Assembly: GCA_046343415.1 (NCBI GenBank)
Contig: JBKDNL010000028.1
Location: forward strand, 10,949 to 74,948
Length of the DNA stretch: 64,000 bases
Direction of reading: 5' to 3'
Source of the DNA: JALHMQ01 sp020248785
GTDB lineage: Bacteria; Pseudomonadota; Gammaproteobacteria; Burkholderiales; Burkholderiaceae_F
Shown here: positions 12,895-20,705 of the stretch, one piece after another
Layout: each line of letters opens with the position of its first letter
How positions within the stretch are numbered: position 1 is the first letter of the stretch
Program-made: the position numbers and the translations under genes
Notes under the pieces: model-generated
Databases searched by the model: none
Told to the model about the DNA's origin: nothing
Seen by the model: only the letters and a program-made list of their open reading frames with translations

Positions 12895-15309
12895 TTATTC
12901 AGCGGCGAGGACAAATTCCTCGTCCGTCGCAGCCTCAGCCTCAGCCTCAGCCTCAGCCTCAGCCTCAGCCTCAGCCTCAGCCTCAGCCTCAGCCTCAGCC
13001 TCAGCCTCAGCCTCAGCCTCAGCCTCAGCCTCAGCCTCAGCCTCAGCCTCAGCCTGCGCCTGCGCCATGAGGGCAAGGCCCATCTCTGACGCAACCTCGG
13101 CGGCCAGCTCGTAGCAGAGCTTGTAGTTCTGGCACATGATCTTGGCGTGGTCACTGTCCGCGTGCCAGTTGACAGCGCTGCCAGGGTGCATGACCAGCTC
13201 GCCGCTAATGATGCGGTTAGCGTTCACAAGCCCCGACTCCAGATAACTCGTCGCATCGCGCATGAATCGGTCGTCGTGGGCCGAAATCTCGAAGTGGAAG
13301 CCGTCCAACCAACGCGGTCTGCTGTCTGGGCAAACGAAGGTGTCGGTGAACAGGCCGCAGCCAAGCGACCGCATCAGGCGCACCATCGAGTTGAAGACGC
13401 CCAGGCGGTTCGAGCAGCGCCGGAAGGAATGCTTCTTCAGCGCAGCTCTGAGCAGTGGGCGCCAGTAGTCGCTGTTCAGCGTCGGACTGCCGTTGTCGGA
13501 CTCCCGGTAGTAGAAGCGCAGGCCGTAGCGGCTGTCCAAGATCAGATTGCGGGTGTAGTCGACCACGCCGTCGAGGGTCTCCGCCACCGCATGCACGCCC
13601 AACACCACCTTGCGCCCGCTCGGCGTGACGTGCACGGGCACGCCCGGCAGAGCAAACAGCTCCTGGTCGCGTGTGAGGCGGGCAAGGCGCACGAGGCGGT
13701 CCCGGAACGGCGCGAGATGCGCTGTGTGCACACGGATCGAATAGCCAGCTTCGGCCTCGCGATCCCACACGACCGCCCGCTCAGTGTCCGCCGACCGGAC
13801 GGCAAGTTGCACGGTGAGGCCGGCTTCGTCGTACACAACGCGGCCCTCGGCGTCGAGCTTGACGGCGTATTCCATCTCCCACGCCTGGAAATACTGCTGC
13901 TGCTCGGTCGGGTACAGCTCGGCGTCCAAGCGCGAGTAGCCATACGACTCGCGAGTCTGCGGGTTGTCGACGGCTATGGCGCCGGACGCCCCGAACGTGG
14001 GCGTGTCGTCGCCGACCCACACCTGATGGCGTTTGCCGCTGTCGGCGACCCAGGCTTGGCGCACGAAGCCCGCCTCGGTCGCGGCTTTAGCGGTGGCGCG
14101 CTTGACTGTGCCCTCGTGCCACACATCGACCGTCTCCGTGACGAGGAGGTCGAACTCGGCGCCAGTCAGGGCGCACGTACCTATCATCCCTTTGAACTCC
14201 TCCAGCCAATAGCGAGGGTCGTACACGAAGCCCCACCCGCTAGATGTGGAGATTTCGTTCGGGGATTTGTTGAGCGCGGAGCGAACTTTCGCCTTCTGCT
14301 CCGCAGAGAGCAGCCGCCACCACTCGCCCTCGGGCACGACGCCCCGCACATGAGACTGGTCGTTGACCCCCTCCGGCCCGCTCGGCGGGTCGATGTACGG
14401 GAACAGTGCAACGCGCCGCAGGAAATCGTTCTCCGGGTGCTCGTCGAGCATGATGCGCTTCAGGCGCGCGCCGGCCAGCCCTTTGAGCTTGAAGCCACGA
14501 CGCTGCAGGCGCCGCGTCAGCGCCGAGTCGCCGTACACGCGCACGTACCGCTTGTCCTCGGGGTTATCGGGGTTGACGTAGCACAGGGCGCGAGCGTTGA
14601 TCCGACCGTCGCCGTCGAACAGCACGGCCAGGGACATCTCGGGCGTCTCGGCGTACACCCGAGCGGGGTGGTGCCCTTGCGTCTTGAAGTAATGAGCGGG
14701 CTTCGCCATGCAAGACTCAGGGCGCCCTTGCACGTAAGCGGCAGTGATGGCGTCGCCGACCAGGAACGTGACGTCGTCGCTCAGGTCCGAGCGGTGCTTG
14801 GCCTCGACGTCGCGGATGTAGTCGTCCGTGAGCACGAGACAGGTCTTGCGCAGGAACTTGCCGAGGCTCGTGCGCACCTGCCGGTCGCGCATGCCGTCGT
14901 CAACGGTCGGCGTGTAGGCGATCATGGTCTTGTCTTCGCCGTCGAGCGCGATGTGCGGCGCGCACTGGGCGACGCTGTCCACGAGCGACGCCCATTCCCA
15001 CATGTCGTCGGTCAGCTCGTACACGCCATAGAAGGCGCGCAGCCACTCGCGGACGAGCCACCACTGCGAGCCCGGAATCTTCGCGCCAACGCCGCCTTGG
15101 ACGAGGTCGCGGCGCAGGGCAGGCCAGCGCCTGCCTGCGATCGCCTTGCGTAGCGGCTGCAGGGGGTGATCCAGAGTGTACTGGACGCGTTCGGCGCCCC
15201 AGTAATTTATGTTGTCCGGGTTCGCCTGCCGCAGCACTTCGGTGAACTGTTCACGCGAGGTGATCTTCTGACGCAGCGCGTCTTGGAACTGCTCGTAGGT
15301 CATTGCCAT
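12895..15309 (-). CDS. Large unrecognised early protein with (Glu-Ala)n tract (804 aa)
   Basis: It starts at 15309 behind AGGAGGACTTGCCAA. The protein is soluble, with no membrane segment and no motif I can name. Notable segments are [19 protein letters not shown] (about 80-100), [20 protein letters not shown] (about 255) and [20 protein letters not shown] (about 685). Residues about 750-795 are a nearly pure Glu-Ala repeat encoded by the hexamer array at 12930-13054, after a short Gln-Ala lead-in. The body reads as a multi-domain enzyme or host-takeover protein, but I cannot assign one. It lies between two copies of the dispersed hairpin. Confidence 0.75.
12930..13054. repeat. Hexanucleotide tandem array in coding sequence
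   Basis: About 21 copies of a TCAGCC hexamer, essentially without substitutions, encode the Glu-Ala tract of the 804-aa protein on the minus strand. Flanking TGCGCC units encode Gln-Ala. A six-base unit cannot shift the frame, so slippage would change tract length only. Confidence 0.95.
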
Positions 15310-15341
15310 TTGGCAAGTCCTCCAGTGAAGTTAGAGAGAAA

Positions 15342-15370
15342 GGACAAACCCGCATCGCACGGGCTTGTCC
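15342..15370. repeat. Dispersed GGACAA/TTGTCC hairpin, copy 3
   Basis: GGACAAACCCGC (15342-15353) opposes CGGGCTTGTCC (15360-15370). It lies in the leader of the 804-aa gene. Confidence 0.82.
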
Positions 15371-15393
15371 AGAGGCTAACGGACTTACGCGCC

Positions 15394-15993
15394 CTAGTCC
15401 CCGCGGAAGTACACGTCGCCCGTGGCGTTGTCCACCACGATGTCGTCGCTGTCGAACTCCGGCATGCCGGCCGGCAGCGGGCCGACGGGCCGTGCTGGGT
15501 GAAGAGCCACTTCGCCGGCCTCGTCGCGCAGCAGAAAGAGCAGGTCTTCTTTGCTGACTTTGTAGACCACGGTCTTCATCTGCGCGCGAATCACCGTTAA
15601 GCCCCGAATGTTTCGGGCGGCGGGCGCAGCCGGAGTGACGTTCGGGTCGCTGTCGACCGGCACGTCTGCTGCGGCCGGGGCGGCGGCGGGCGCGCCAGCT
15701 ACGGGATCGGGCGCGTCGCCCGGCCGCGGCTTCGTCTCGTCGCTCAGGCCCGAGAACCTGCCCGTGATCGGGCTGACTAGCAGGAACTGGCGCGTGTACT
15801 TGTCGTACACGGCGCCGAAGTTCGGGTCGCCCGTCTCGTCGATCTCGACCCCGAGCTTGCGCACGTGGGGCGAGATGCTGAAGGCCGAGCGGATCGCGCT
15901 CCACGCCGCCTTCTGGGCCGACTGGACGAAGGGGCCGCTGCGTGCGGCGACCAGGGAGGCGATCTGCGTCGTGTTCAGGGTTAGTTTGCTCAT
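15394..15993 (-). CDS. Hypothetical protein (199 aa) with Ala/Pro-rich linker
   Basis: It starts at 15993 with AGGAGAACCGC. The N-terminal domain (about 1-95, MSKLTLNTTQIASLVAARSG...) is followed by an Ala/Pro-rich linker (about 100-125) and a C-terminal domain (VVYKVSKEDLLFLLRDEAGE...DDIVVDNATGDVYFRGD). It is the first gene behind the promoter at 16091-16119. The bidomain layout suggests an adaptor-type protein, but no family is recognised. Confidence 0.75.
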   Translation of the reverse strand: MSKLTLNTTQIASLVAARSGPFVQSAQKAAWSAIRSAFSISPHVRKLGVEIDETGDPNFGAVYDKYTRQFLLVSPITGRFSGLSDETKPRPGDAPDPVAGAPAAAPAAADVPVDSDPNVTPAAPAARNIRGLTVIRAQMKTVVYKVSKEDLLFLLRDEAGEVALHPARPVGPLPAGMPEFDSDDIVVDNATGDVYFRGD

Positions 15994-16022
15994 GCGGTTC
16001 TCCTGTGAAGGGAGTTGAGTTG

Positions 16023-16051
16023 GGACAATCCCGCGAGCAGCGGGGCTGTCC
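16023..16051. repeat. Dispersed GGACAA/TTGTCC hairpin, copy 4
   Basis: GGACAATCCCGC (16023-16034) opposes GCGGGGCTGTCC (16040-16051). It lies in the 5' leader between the promoter at 16091-16119 and the start codon at 15993, so it would be transcribed. Confidence 0.85.
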
Positions 16052-16090
16052 AAGAAGAAGTTAGCGACCTTCGGCCACTAACTGAAAAGC

Positions 16091-16119
16091 ATTTTACACT
16101 TACGGACTTACCTTGTCAA
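16091..16119 (-). promoter_or_regulatory. Sigma70-type promoter
   Basis: On the minus strand TTGACA (16114-16119), a 17-base spacer, then TAAAAT (16091-16096). The spacer contains two GTAAG half-sites in direct orientation, related to the CTAAC/GTTAG element. It drives the gene at 15394-15993 and probably those after it. An 8-bp inverted repeat ACCTTGTC/GACAAGGT overlaps the -35 box. Confidence 0.8.
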
Positions 16120-16193
16120 GTTCCTCCGGGCTGGACAAGGTGGTAAATCGGCCGAGCGCACCTATCATCAACGCGCTTGGAACACCCGCGGCT

Positions 16194-16484
16194 CTATGTT
16201 GATCCAACCGCAGCGAAGTGCTGTCTGATAACGCACCGGCATGTGTCGCAGGACAGCGCGCAGCCGCCACCGAATACCGGCAGATCGGCGCGGGCCTCGT
16301 CAGTCGAGAACACGGGGCACACTTCACGGCCCTCTCGGTCGCGGGCATTCGAGGGGATGCCGTGCTCGTCGCTGTAGGCGTCGGGATCGTCCGCCCACCA
16401 GAAGCGAGCCGCGGCCAGGGCGGCGCGCGTGCAGGCGGGGCAGTGCACTGCCGCCTCGTAGGTGTAGGCAATGATGGCCGGCAT
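16194..16484 (-). CDS. Cys-rich small protein (96 aa), putative zinc-binding
   Basis: It starts at 16484 with GGAGG, just inside the end of the preceding gene. It contains CPACTRAALAAARFWW near the N terminus and CALSCDTCRCVIRQHF at the C terminus, giving several Cys pairs that could form zinc ribbons. The middle has DDPDAYSDEHGIP. It looks like a conserved phage accessory protein of unknown role. It is the last gene of the upstream transcription unit. Confidence 0.7.
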   Translation of the reverse strand: MPAIIAYTYEAAVHCPACTRAALAAARFWWADDPDAYSDEHGIPSNARDREGREVCPVFSTDEARADLPVFGGGCALSCDTCRCVIRQHFAAVGST

Positions 16485-16486
16485 CG

Positions 16487-17206
16487 TCAGGCTCCTCCAG
16501 TCACCGGCCCCTTGGGCTGCCAGTGGTCGCCGTAGAGCTTGAGGCCGTGCTTGGTGATGCACGCTTCGGCCTCGGCCTTCCAACGGGGGCGCATCGCCTC
16601 GATGACGCCGGTCATGTACTCGCGGTACTTGTGCGCCTCGGGTGGGGGGCCGGGGTGTACGGCGATGCCGCTCGATTTCTCCGCATCGAAGCGGCGCTTG
16701 CGCTCCTCGTAGTCGCGCAGGGCGATCTCGTGCTCGACCTCGGCCTTGCCGGCGGCGCGCAGCGCCCTGGCAGTCACCCGGCCGCAGCGCAGGTGCCGCA
16801 TCAGGCAACCGATCAGGTACTCGTCGCTTGCCTGCTCCTCGCTGCCGTACTTCTCCTCGATCGGCAGCCACATGCGACTCAACTTGCCCAGCCACTGCCC
16901 GCCCCGGGCGTAGTAGATGGCATTGGCGCCGCCATGTGACGGCACGCCGTCGATGTCGCTCAGATGCAGGGCGATGAGGCCGGTGAACCACCCGGGGAAC
17001 AGGCGCTCGATCAGCTCGTGCTGCGCACCGAAGCTGTCCTCCTCCAGCCGGCCATCCCGGCACTTTCGGTATTGGTCGGCGGTGATGGAAAAGTACGGCG
17101 CCGAGTTGCCGCGGATGTAGTGCAGTCCGCCATGCACTTGGATGCTGTATTTGATGCCGCCTTTGGTGTAAACGCGGCTGGCCAGCAGGGGTTCTCGTTC
17201 GCTCAT
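16487..17206 (-). CDS. Hypothetical protein (239 aa)
   Basis: The start has TAGGAGAGCCGC. The N-terminal half contains GGIKYSIQVHGGLHYIRGNS and HLSDIDGVPSHGGANAIYY. The C-terminal half is helical and charged (ALRDYEERKRRFDAEKSSG). It ends DHWQPKGPVTGGA. No family is recognised. It sits in a run of small leftward genes with tight spacing. Confidence 0.72.
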   Translation of the reverse strand: MSEREPLLASRVYTKGGIKYSIQVHGGLHYIRGNSAPYFSITADQYRKCRDGRLEEDSFGAQHELIERLFPGWFTGLIALHLSDIDGVPSHGGANAIYYARGGQWLGKLSRMWLPIEEKYGSEEQASDEYLIGCLMRHLRCGRVTARALRAAGKAEVEHEIALRDYEERKRRFDAEKSSGIAVHPGPPPEAHKYREYMTGVIEAMRPRWKAEAEACITKHGLKLYGDHWQPKGPVTGGA

Positions 17207-17215
17207 GCGGCTCTC

Positions 17216-17314
17216 CTATGCTTGGGTGTGATGTGGCTGTGGTACTTCGGTTGCGGCCAGTCGTACCAGATGGACGCCACGCTCGGTGACTTCGATGAGC
17301 GTCGGGTCAGCCAC
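17216..17314 (-). CDS. Possible 32-aa peptide
   Basis: A GTG at 17314 overlaps the stop of the zinc-finger gene. The frame runs MADPTLIEVTERGVHLVRLA and stops two bases before the next gene's ribosome site. Composition looks like real protein and the frame fills an otherwise empty junction, but no good ribosome site is visible and the start codon is weak. Confidence 0.35.
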   Translation of the reverse strand: MADPTLIEVTERGVHLVRLAATEVPQPHHTQA

Positions 17315-17501
17315 GGCGCACCGCCCGAGCAGCGACAGCGACGGCCTTCTTGTGCGCTTCCTTGGCGCGGTGCGAGAGCATGCGCAGGTAGCGGTGCTGG
17401 CACGAGCGGTCGCAGAAGCCCTGGTCTTTCGCCAAGGCGGTCTGCAGGGGCTTGCCGCACTCGTCGCAGGTTTCGTTCAGAGCGGTCGTCAGGGTATTCA
17501 T
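17307..17501 (-). CDS. Small zinc-finger protein (64 aa)
   Basis: It contains CDECGKPLQTALAKDQGFCD and a downstream Cys in RSCQHRYLRMLSHRAK, a CxxC...CxxxC arrangement like small treble-clef or MYM-type fingers. A basic C-terminal helix (KEAHKKAVAVAARAVRRG) follows. It is probably nucleic-acid binding. The ribosome site GGAAC precedes 17501. Confidence 0.7.
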   Translation of the reverse strand: MNTLTTALNETCDECGKPLQTALAKDQGFCDRSCQHRYLRMLSHRAKEAHKKAVAVAARAVRRG

Positions 17502-17527
17502 TGCAGTTCCTTCGTGGGGTGAATGAG

Positions 17528-18052
17528 TTAGCGGGGCCGGACAGAACCGCGCCCCGCGGGGTTGTCCTGAGCGGCTTCATTCAGCCGCCGGCGGACGTCA
17601 TCGGCGCGCAGGTAGAAGGCGAAGCTGCCGCACGCATCGCCCATGAGGACATGGGTGTCGCCGGCGTGCTTGAACGAGAACGCGCCGTCGGCGTCGATGT
17701 ACGACTCGATGCCGGGGATCTCGTCCTCGGCAAGCGCCATCATGAGTTGCTGGTAGCGCGTGCCAAAGTCGGTTGGAGCCCGACCTATCATCAGATCGGC
17801 GACCGTGAGGCCGTCCATCAGGGGATGACCGATCCGCTTGAGCCGCATTGCGGCATTGCGCGCCTTGCGCTCGTACTTCAGATCGGCGTCGAGGTAGATG
17901 TACACCGGGGCCACCAGGTCGAACTCTTCGTCGATCGTTAGCGACGGATGCTCCACGAAATCGACCGTGACATCGAAGTGTTGAGGCGTGGTGTAGACGC
18001 ACAGGGCCGAGGAGAGATCGGACAGCGTGCGCGTAACGGCGGGAGTCAACAT
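17528..18052 (-). CDS. Hypothetical protein (174 aa)
   Basis: It starts at 18052 with AGAGGACACC. It contains FDVTVDFVEHPSLTIDEEFD, ERKARNAAMRLKRIGHPLMD and IESYIDADGAFSFKHAGDTH. The last residues (DNPAGRGSVRPR) are encoded by hairpin copy 5, so the repeat supplies the C terminus and the true ancestral end may have been nearby. No family is recognised. Confidence 0.72.
   Translation of the reverse strand: MLTPAVTRTLSDLSSALCVYTTPQHFDVTVDFVEHPSLTIDEEFDLVAPVYIYLDADLKYERKARNAAMRLKRIGHPLMDGLTVADLMIGRAPTDFGTRYQQLMMALAEDEIPGIESYIDADGAFSFKHAGDTHVLMGDACGSFAFYLRADDVRRRLNEAAQDNPAGRGSVRPR
17539..17567. repeat. Dispersed GGACAA/TTGTCC hairpin, copy 5
   Basis: GGACAGAACCGC (17539-17550) opposes GCGGGGTTGTCC (17556-17567). 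It overlaps the 3' end of the gene at 17528-18052. Confidence 0.8.
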
Positions 18053-18078
18053 GGTGTCCTCTGTGTAGTTGAAGTGTC

Positions 18079-18582
18079 TTACAGGAAAGCAAGGGATTGG
18101 GCTCGGGCTTCGCCCAGGGTGAGAAAGAAGTGAATACCCGCTTGGCACGACATTTTGTTCAGGCTAAACGGCGTGCCCTGTGGGACGACCTCCTCCCCCG
18201 CGACGTAGCTGAACTCGCGGACGTAGTATGAGCAGGCCCAGTCCGCCGGCTCACCGCGCACGGTCACAACCGAGTGCACAACCGCCTTGCTCGCACGCAG
18301 CTTTTCGAGGGGGCCGCGCCGCGTGCGGTGCTCGCCGAGGCGCCGGCTTTGGAGGCGCTGCGCTACGCCCCATCCTACGTAGATCATCGCGTCTGCGGGG
18401 ATGGTGATGTTAGCGATGCCCCTTTCTTGCCCCGGTACCGCGTTGCGGGAGACAACGACCGCCTTGAAGGCCCGCAGGTCACGGGCGACGGTGTAGAAGC
18501 GGCCCTCTATTCCGTGCGCGAAGTCGCCCTGCCCGCTACTCAAGTCCAGGTGGGCTTTCAGGTAATCAGCTAGCGTTTGCAT
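18079..18582 (-). CDS. Hypothetical protein (167 aa)
   Basis: The start at 18582 has GGAGAACGTCT. It contains DLSSGQGDFAHGIEGRFYTV, AFKAVVVSRNAVPGQERG, WGVAQRLQSRRLGEHRTRRG and WACSYYVREFSYVAGEEVVP. It appears to be a mostly beta globular domain of unknown function. It lies in the first half of the leftward operon and is preceded by an ACCTATCATC motif at 18604-18613. Confidence 0.7.
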   Translation of the reverse strand: MQTLADYLKAHLDLSSGQGDFAHGIEGRFYTVARDLRAFKAVVVSRNAVPGQERGIANITIPADAMIYVGWGVAQRLQSRRLGEHRTRRGPLEKLRASKAVVHSVVTVRGEPADWACSYYVREFSYVAGEEVVPQGTPFSLNKMSCQAGIHFFLTLGEARAQSLAFL

Positions 18583-18631
18583 AGACGTTCTCCTGCCCCG
18601 GCGACCTATCATCGCGGGGCTAGCGGGTTAG

Positions 18632-19057
18632 TTAGGCCCGGGGTTCAGCTTCTGCGCCCGGGGTGTAGATCAGGCCGTGCTTCTCGGCAACATCTGCCAT
18701 AGCGCCCTCGAAGCGCTCCATCCCGTTGTCTGCGCTGTCGTCGTGGGCGACCTGCAATGCCTTGAGAAACCACCAGTCGTCCTCCGTCAGGGTCGGGTAG
18801 ACCCGGTCCATCGTGGCCTTGAGCGCATGGCTGCGGCCGGTGCACGGGGGATATGTAAACGTGTGCGCAACCAAGCCGCACGAGCCCCCCTCGATGTCCG
18901 GGTCGTACATATCGTCGGGGATGAGCACGCCCACGGCGCAGCGCTTGCCTTCGGCGGTGCGGTAGACGCACTCTCCACGGTCGTCGGTGGCAGGTCCCTG
19001 CTTGCGCAGGTGGTTCAGCACGGTGTCGAACACGTCTTGCCGGATGAACAGGCTCAT
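18632..19057 (-). CDS. Hypothetical protein (141 aa)
   Basis: It overlaps the preceding gene by ATGA. It has FDTVLNHLRKQG, CVYRTAEGKRCAVGVLIPDD, MYDPDIEGGSCGLVAHTF and WWFLKALQVAHDDSADNGME. This pattern, a short domain with a Cys-x-Tyr...Cys-Ala-Val-Gly motif and a C-terminal AHDD, recurs in phage hypothetical proteins. Its biochemical role is unknown. The stop is within GCCTAAC, resembling the cassette boundaries at 6-8 kb, but no inner stem is visible. Confidence 0.72.
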   Translation of the reverse strand: MSLFIRQDVFDTVLNHLRKQGPATDDRGECVYRTAEGKRCAVGVLIPDDMYDPDIEGGSCGLVAHTFTYPPCTGRSHALKATMDRVYPTLTEDDWWFLKALQVAHDDSADNGMERFEGAMADVAEKHGLIYTPGAEAEPRA

Positions 19058-19329
19058 CGCGCCTCTCCCGTGATGACGACGGACTCACTGCGGCGTGCGT
19101 TGCGCACGATCTCGTAGTACCTGTCGGCCGGCTCGATGCCCCAAAAAACTGGATTGGAGGCGCCGTCCTCAAAGATCAGCACGGCCCTTTCGGCGGGTCG
19201 GTGCGTGAACACCACCATCGCCAGCCCCTGGTGGCCGCCTAATTTCTCGCGCACCACCAGCAGGGCGCCAGTGGCCGCGGCGCCGAAGCCGGCCAACTCG
19301 GGGCCGTCGATTTTCGTCTTGCAAGTCAT
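19054..19329 (-). CDS. Hypothetical protein (91 aa)
   Basis: A strong ribosome site, TTAGGAGAGAAACG, precedes 19329. The small globular protein contains GAAATGALLVVREKLGGHQG, FTHRPAERAVLIFEDGAS and YYEIVRNARRSESVVITGEA. It is coupled to the next gene. No family is recognised. Confidence 0.7.
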   Translation of the reverse strand: MTCKTKIDGPELAGFGAAATGALLVVREKLGGHQGLAMVVFTHRPAERAVLIFEDGASNPVFWGIEPADRYYEIVRNARRSESVVITGEAR

Positions 19330-19339
19330 CGTTTCTCTC

Positions 19340-19351
19340 CTAACAGGTTAG
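19340..19351. promoter_or_regulatory. CTAAC-NN-GTTAG palindrome at gene junction
   Basis: CTAACAGGTTAG lies immediately upstream of the ribosome site of the gene starting at 19329. It is identical to the site at 2751-2762, including position relative to the ribosome site. Confidence 0.45.
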
Positions 19352-19359
19352 TGCGGGGC

Positions 19360-19605
19360 CTACCGCCACCGCGTCAGCTCATCAATCGCAGCCAGCACGA
19401 CCAGCCCCACGAGCCACGCCAGTCCGACCAGGGTGAACACGAGCGCCGCACTGGCGGCGTACTGCATCAGACCGAACGTGATCAGCACGCCCACCAGCCA
19501 GACCATCGTGAGCAGGGCCAGCGTGCCCAGAATCACGCACACAACGTGAAAACCGAGTTCGTTATCGAGCAGCCTGTCCACGGCGGCACCTATCATATTT
19601 CGCAT
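19360..19605 (-). CDS. Small membrane protein (81 aa, two TM helices)
   Basis: Two hydrophobic segments are visible: VVCVILGTLALLTMVWLVGV (about 20-45) and ALVFTLVGLAWLVGLVVLAA (about 53-75), with charged ends (LLDNEL, DELTRWR). It probably sits in the inner membrane. Early phage membrane proteins of this kind often act in superinfection exclusion; that is inference. An ATGATAGGT element is part of the reading frame near its start. Confidence 0.72.
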   Translation of the reverse strand: MRNMIGAAVDRLLDNELGFHVVCVILGTLALLTMVWLVGVLITFGLMQYAASAALVFTLVGLAWLVGLVVLAAIDELTRWR

Positions 19606-19606
19606 G

Positions 19607-20098
19607 TCAGGCCCCCAGGACGTGCGCCGCTCGCTCGGCTAGCTGGTGCAGTTGATACGGAAGGTGCGCCCTGCAGTGACTCGACCACAGCGTCGGTATC
19701 GGGTCGCCGGGGAACTTGGGCATGGCCTCGCGGATGTCGACGCTAGCTGTGGGCATGCGCACGCCATCGAGCACGAGGATCGCGCGCCACTGCACGCCGC
19801 ACGCGAGGTCGTCGGGCGTGAACCCGTTGCAGAACAGCACGAGGTCTTGCATGTCCATCTCGACCTTCGCGCCGTCGCCATCGGTCAGCGCTTCCCACGG
19901 CCCCTTGTAGCCGTCGCGCGTCTCGATGGTGAAGCGCACCTTGCGCATGTCCGGCCTGCGCGGGGTGAGTGCTTGCCGCAGGTCGATGGCCCTGCGGATC
20001 ACGTCGGCGCGCTCATGTGCGATCTGCGCAGCGTTGGGCTTGGCACGCGGCTCCGGCTCAAGGGCCAGGGTGTCAACGTGCAGGATGTCGGCGAGCAT
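19607..20098 (-). CDS. First gene of the leftward early operon, hypothetical (163 aa)
   Basis: I chose the start at 20098 for its GGAGAACCGC ribosome site; the longer frame to 20242 would include the promoter and a hairpin. It contains VRFTIETRDGYKGPWEALTD, MDMQDLVLFCNGFTPDDLAC and LWSSHCRAHLPYQLHQLAER. No recognised domain. As the first gene behind the strongest promoter in the window it should be expressed early. Confidence 0.75.
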   Translation of the reverse strand: MLADILHVDTLALEPEPRAKPNAAQIAHERADVIRRAIDLRQALTPRRPDMRKVRFTIETRDGYKGPWEALTDGDGAKVEMDMQDLVLFCNGFTPDDLACGVQWRAILVLDGVRMPTASVDIREAMPKFPGDPIPTLWSSHCRAHLPYQLHQLAERAAHVLGA

Positions 20099-20130
20099 TG
20101 CGGTTCTCCATGAAGTGATCTGTTGGGGGC

Positions 20131-20159
20131 GGACAACCCCGCGGGGTGCGGGTCTGTCC
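20131..20159. repeat. Dispersed GGACAA/TTGTCC hairpin, copy 6
   Basis: GGACAACCCCGC (20131-20142) opposes GCGGGTCTGTCC (20148-20159). It lies in the 5' leader of the long leftward operon, between its promoter and first gene. Confidence 0.82.
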
Positions 20160-20190
20160 GGGTTGTTGAGCGGGTTGTTGAGCGGGTTGA
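20160..20190. repeat. 12-bp tandem repeat in operon leader
   Basis: GGGTTGTTGAGC occurs twice perfectly and a third time partially. It lies directly between hairpin copy 6 and the promoter and is transcribed as part of the leader. Confidence 0.85.
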
Positions 20191-20213
20191 CGGATTTCCA
20201 CACAACAGGGCTC

Positions 20214-20242
20214 ATTATATAACAAGTGATACAGAATGTCAA
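20214..20242 (-). promoter_or_regulatory. Consensus sigma70 promoter of the leftward early operon
   Basis: On the minus strand TTGACA (20237-20242), 17-base spacer, TATAAT (20214-20219), a perfect match to the consensus. A CTAAC half-site and a GTGAC element lie just upstream (20244-20257). It should initiate the operon running from 20098 to the left edge. Confidence 0.9.
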
Positions 20243-20276
20243 GCTAACAGGGTGACATTATTCATGGATCATTAGC

Positions 20277-20323
20277 AGAGATTTGGGGGGTCGAAAACAG
20301 GCCCCGAATTGGTAAAAATCTCT
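20277..20323. repeat. Long imperfect hairpin
   Basis: AGAGATTT (20277-20284) pairs with AAATCTCT (20316-20323), and an inner G-run pairs with CCCC (20302-20305). It could act as a transcription barrier between divergent units. Confidence 0.65.
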
Positions 20324-20471
20324 AGCACTTCGTTGGCCCGGCTAGCGGCGCCAGTCTATGCATGTTTTGAGTGCGGCGCGCGCGGGGCGGGGCGGGGCGG
20401 CAACTATCATCGAGCGCGCGCGAGGCTGGCGGAAATAATAAAGCTAGCGTCGCAGAGAACGTGAGTCATGC

Positions 20472-20517
20472 AGACAAAGCACTTTCATAAATCGGGGGCT
20501 TTATCGAAGTTTTGTCT
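20472..20517. repeat. Sixteen-pair hairpin in the control region
   Basis: AGACAAA (20472-20478) pairs with TTTGTCT (20511-20517), ACTT (20481-20484) with AAGT (20507-20510) and ATAAA (20487-20491) with TTTAT (20500-20504), around a GC-rich loop. It could be a small RNA, an origin hairpin or a regulatory RNA structure; none can be chosen from sequence. Confidence 0.7.
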
Positions 20518-20705
20518 TTCGGCTCGCGGGGTTAGCGCGACTATTCTGCGACGGTATTGAATAAGCACTTTACCAATTTTAGAGAGGCGGGGTTACGGAG
20601 GCGTTGGTGTGCTAGACTAGCGCAGCGCGTCCGGGCACTCACTCGATTTTCCTTATGCGCCTTATGAATTGGTAGATGTATTTCTTTAATAACACTAGGA
20701 AAGCC

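Larger units (their letters stand above)
20243..20705. other. Structured non-coding control region
   Basis: About 460 bases without a convincing gene lie between the leftward promoter and the plus-strand gene at 20706. Contents include a long imperfect hairpin (20277-20323), a G-run GGGGCGGGGCGGGGCGG (20384-20400), an AACTATCATC motif (20402-20411), a second long hairpin (20472-20517) and AT-richer stretches at 20430-20530 and 20640-20700. It resembles an immunity/control region or a replication origin. No clear plus-strand promoter is visible; a TTGAAT...TTTAGA pair near 20550-20580 has a short spacer. Confidence 0.6.

Noticed and set aside
12930..13054. CRISPR-like array
   Set aside because: Uniform 6-bp tandem units without spacers, in frame within a coding sequence.
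18615..18640. Further attC-like site at the GCCTAAC stop of the gene at 18632
   Set aside because: Only short GCCTAAC/GTTAG text is present, with no paired inner stem or unpaired base.
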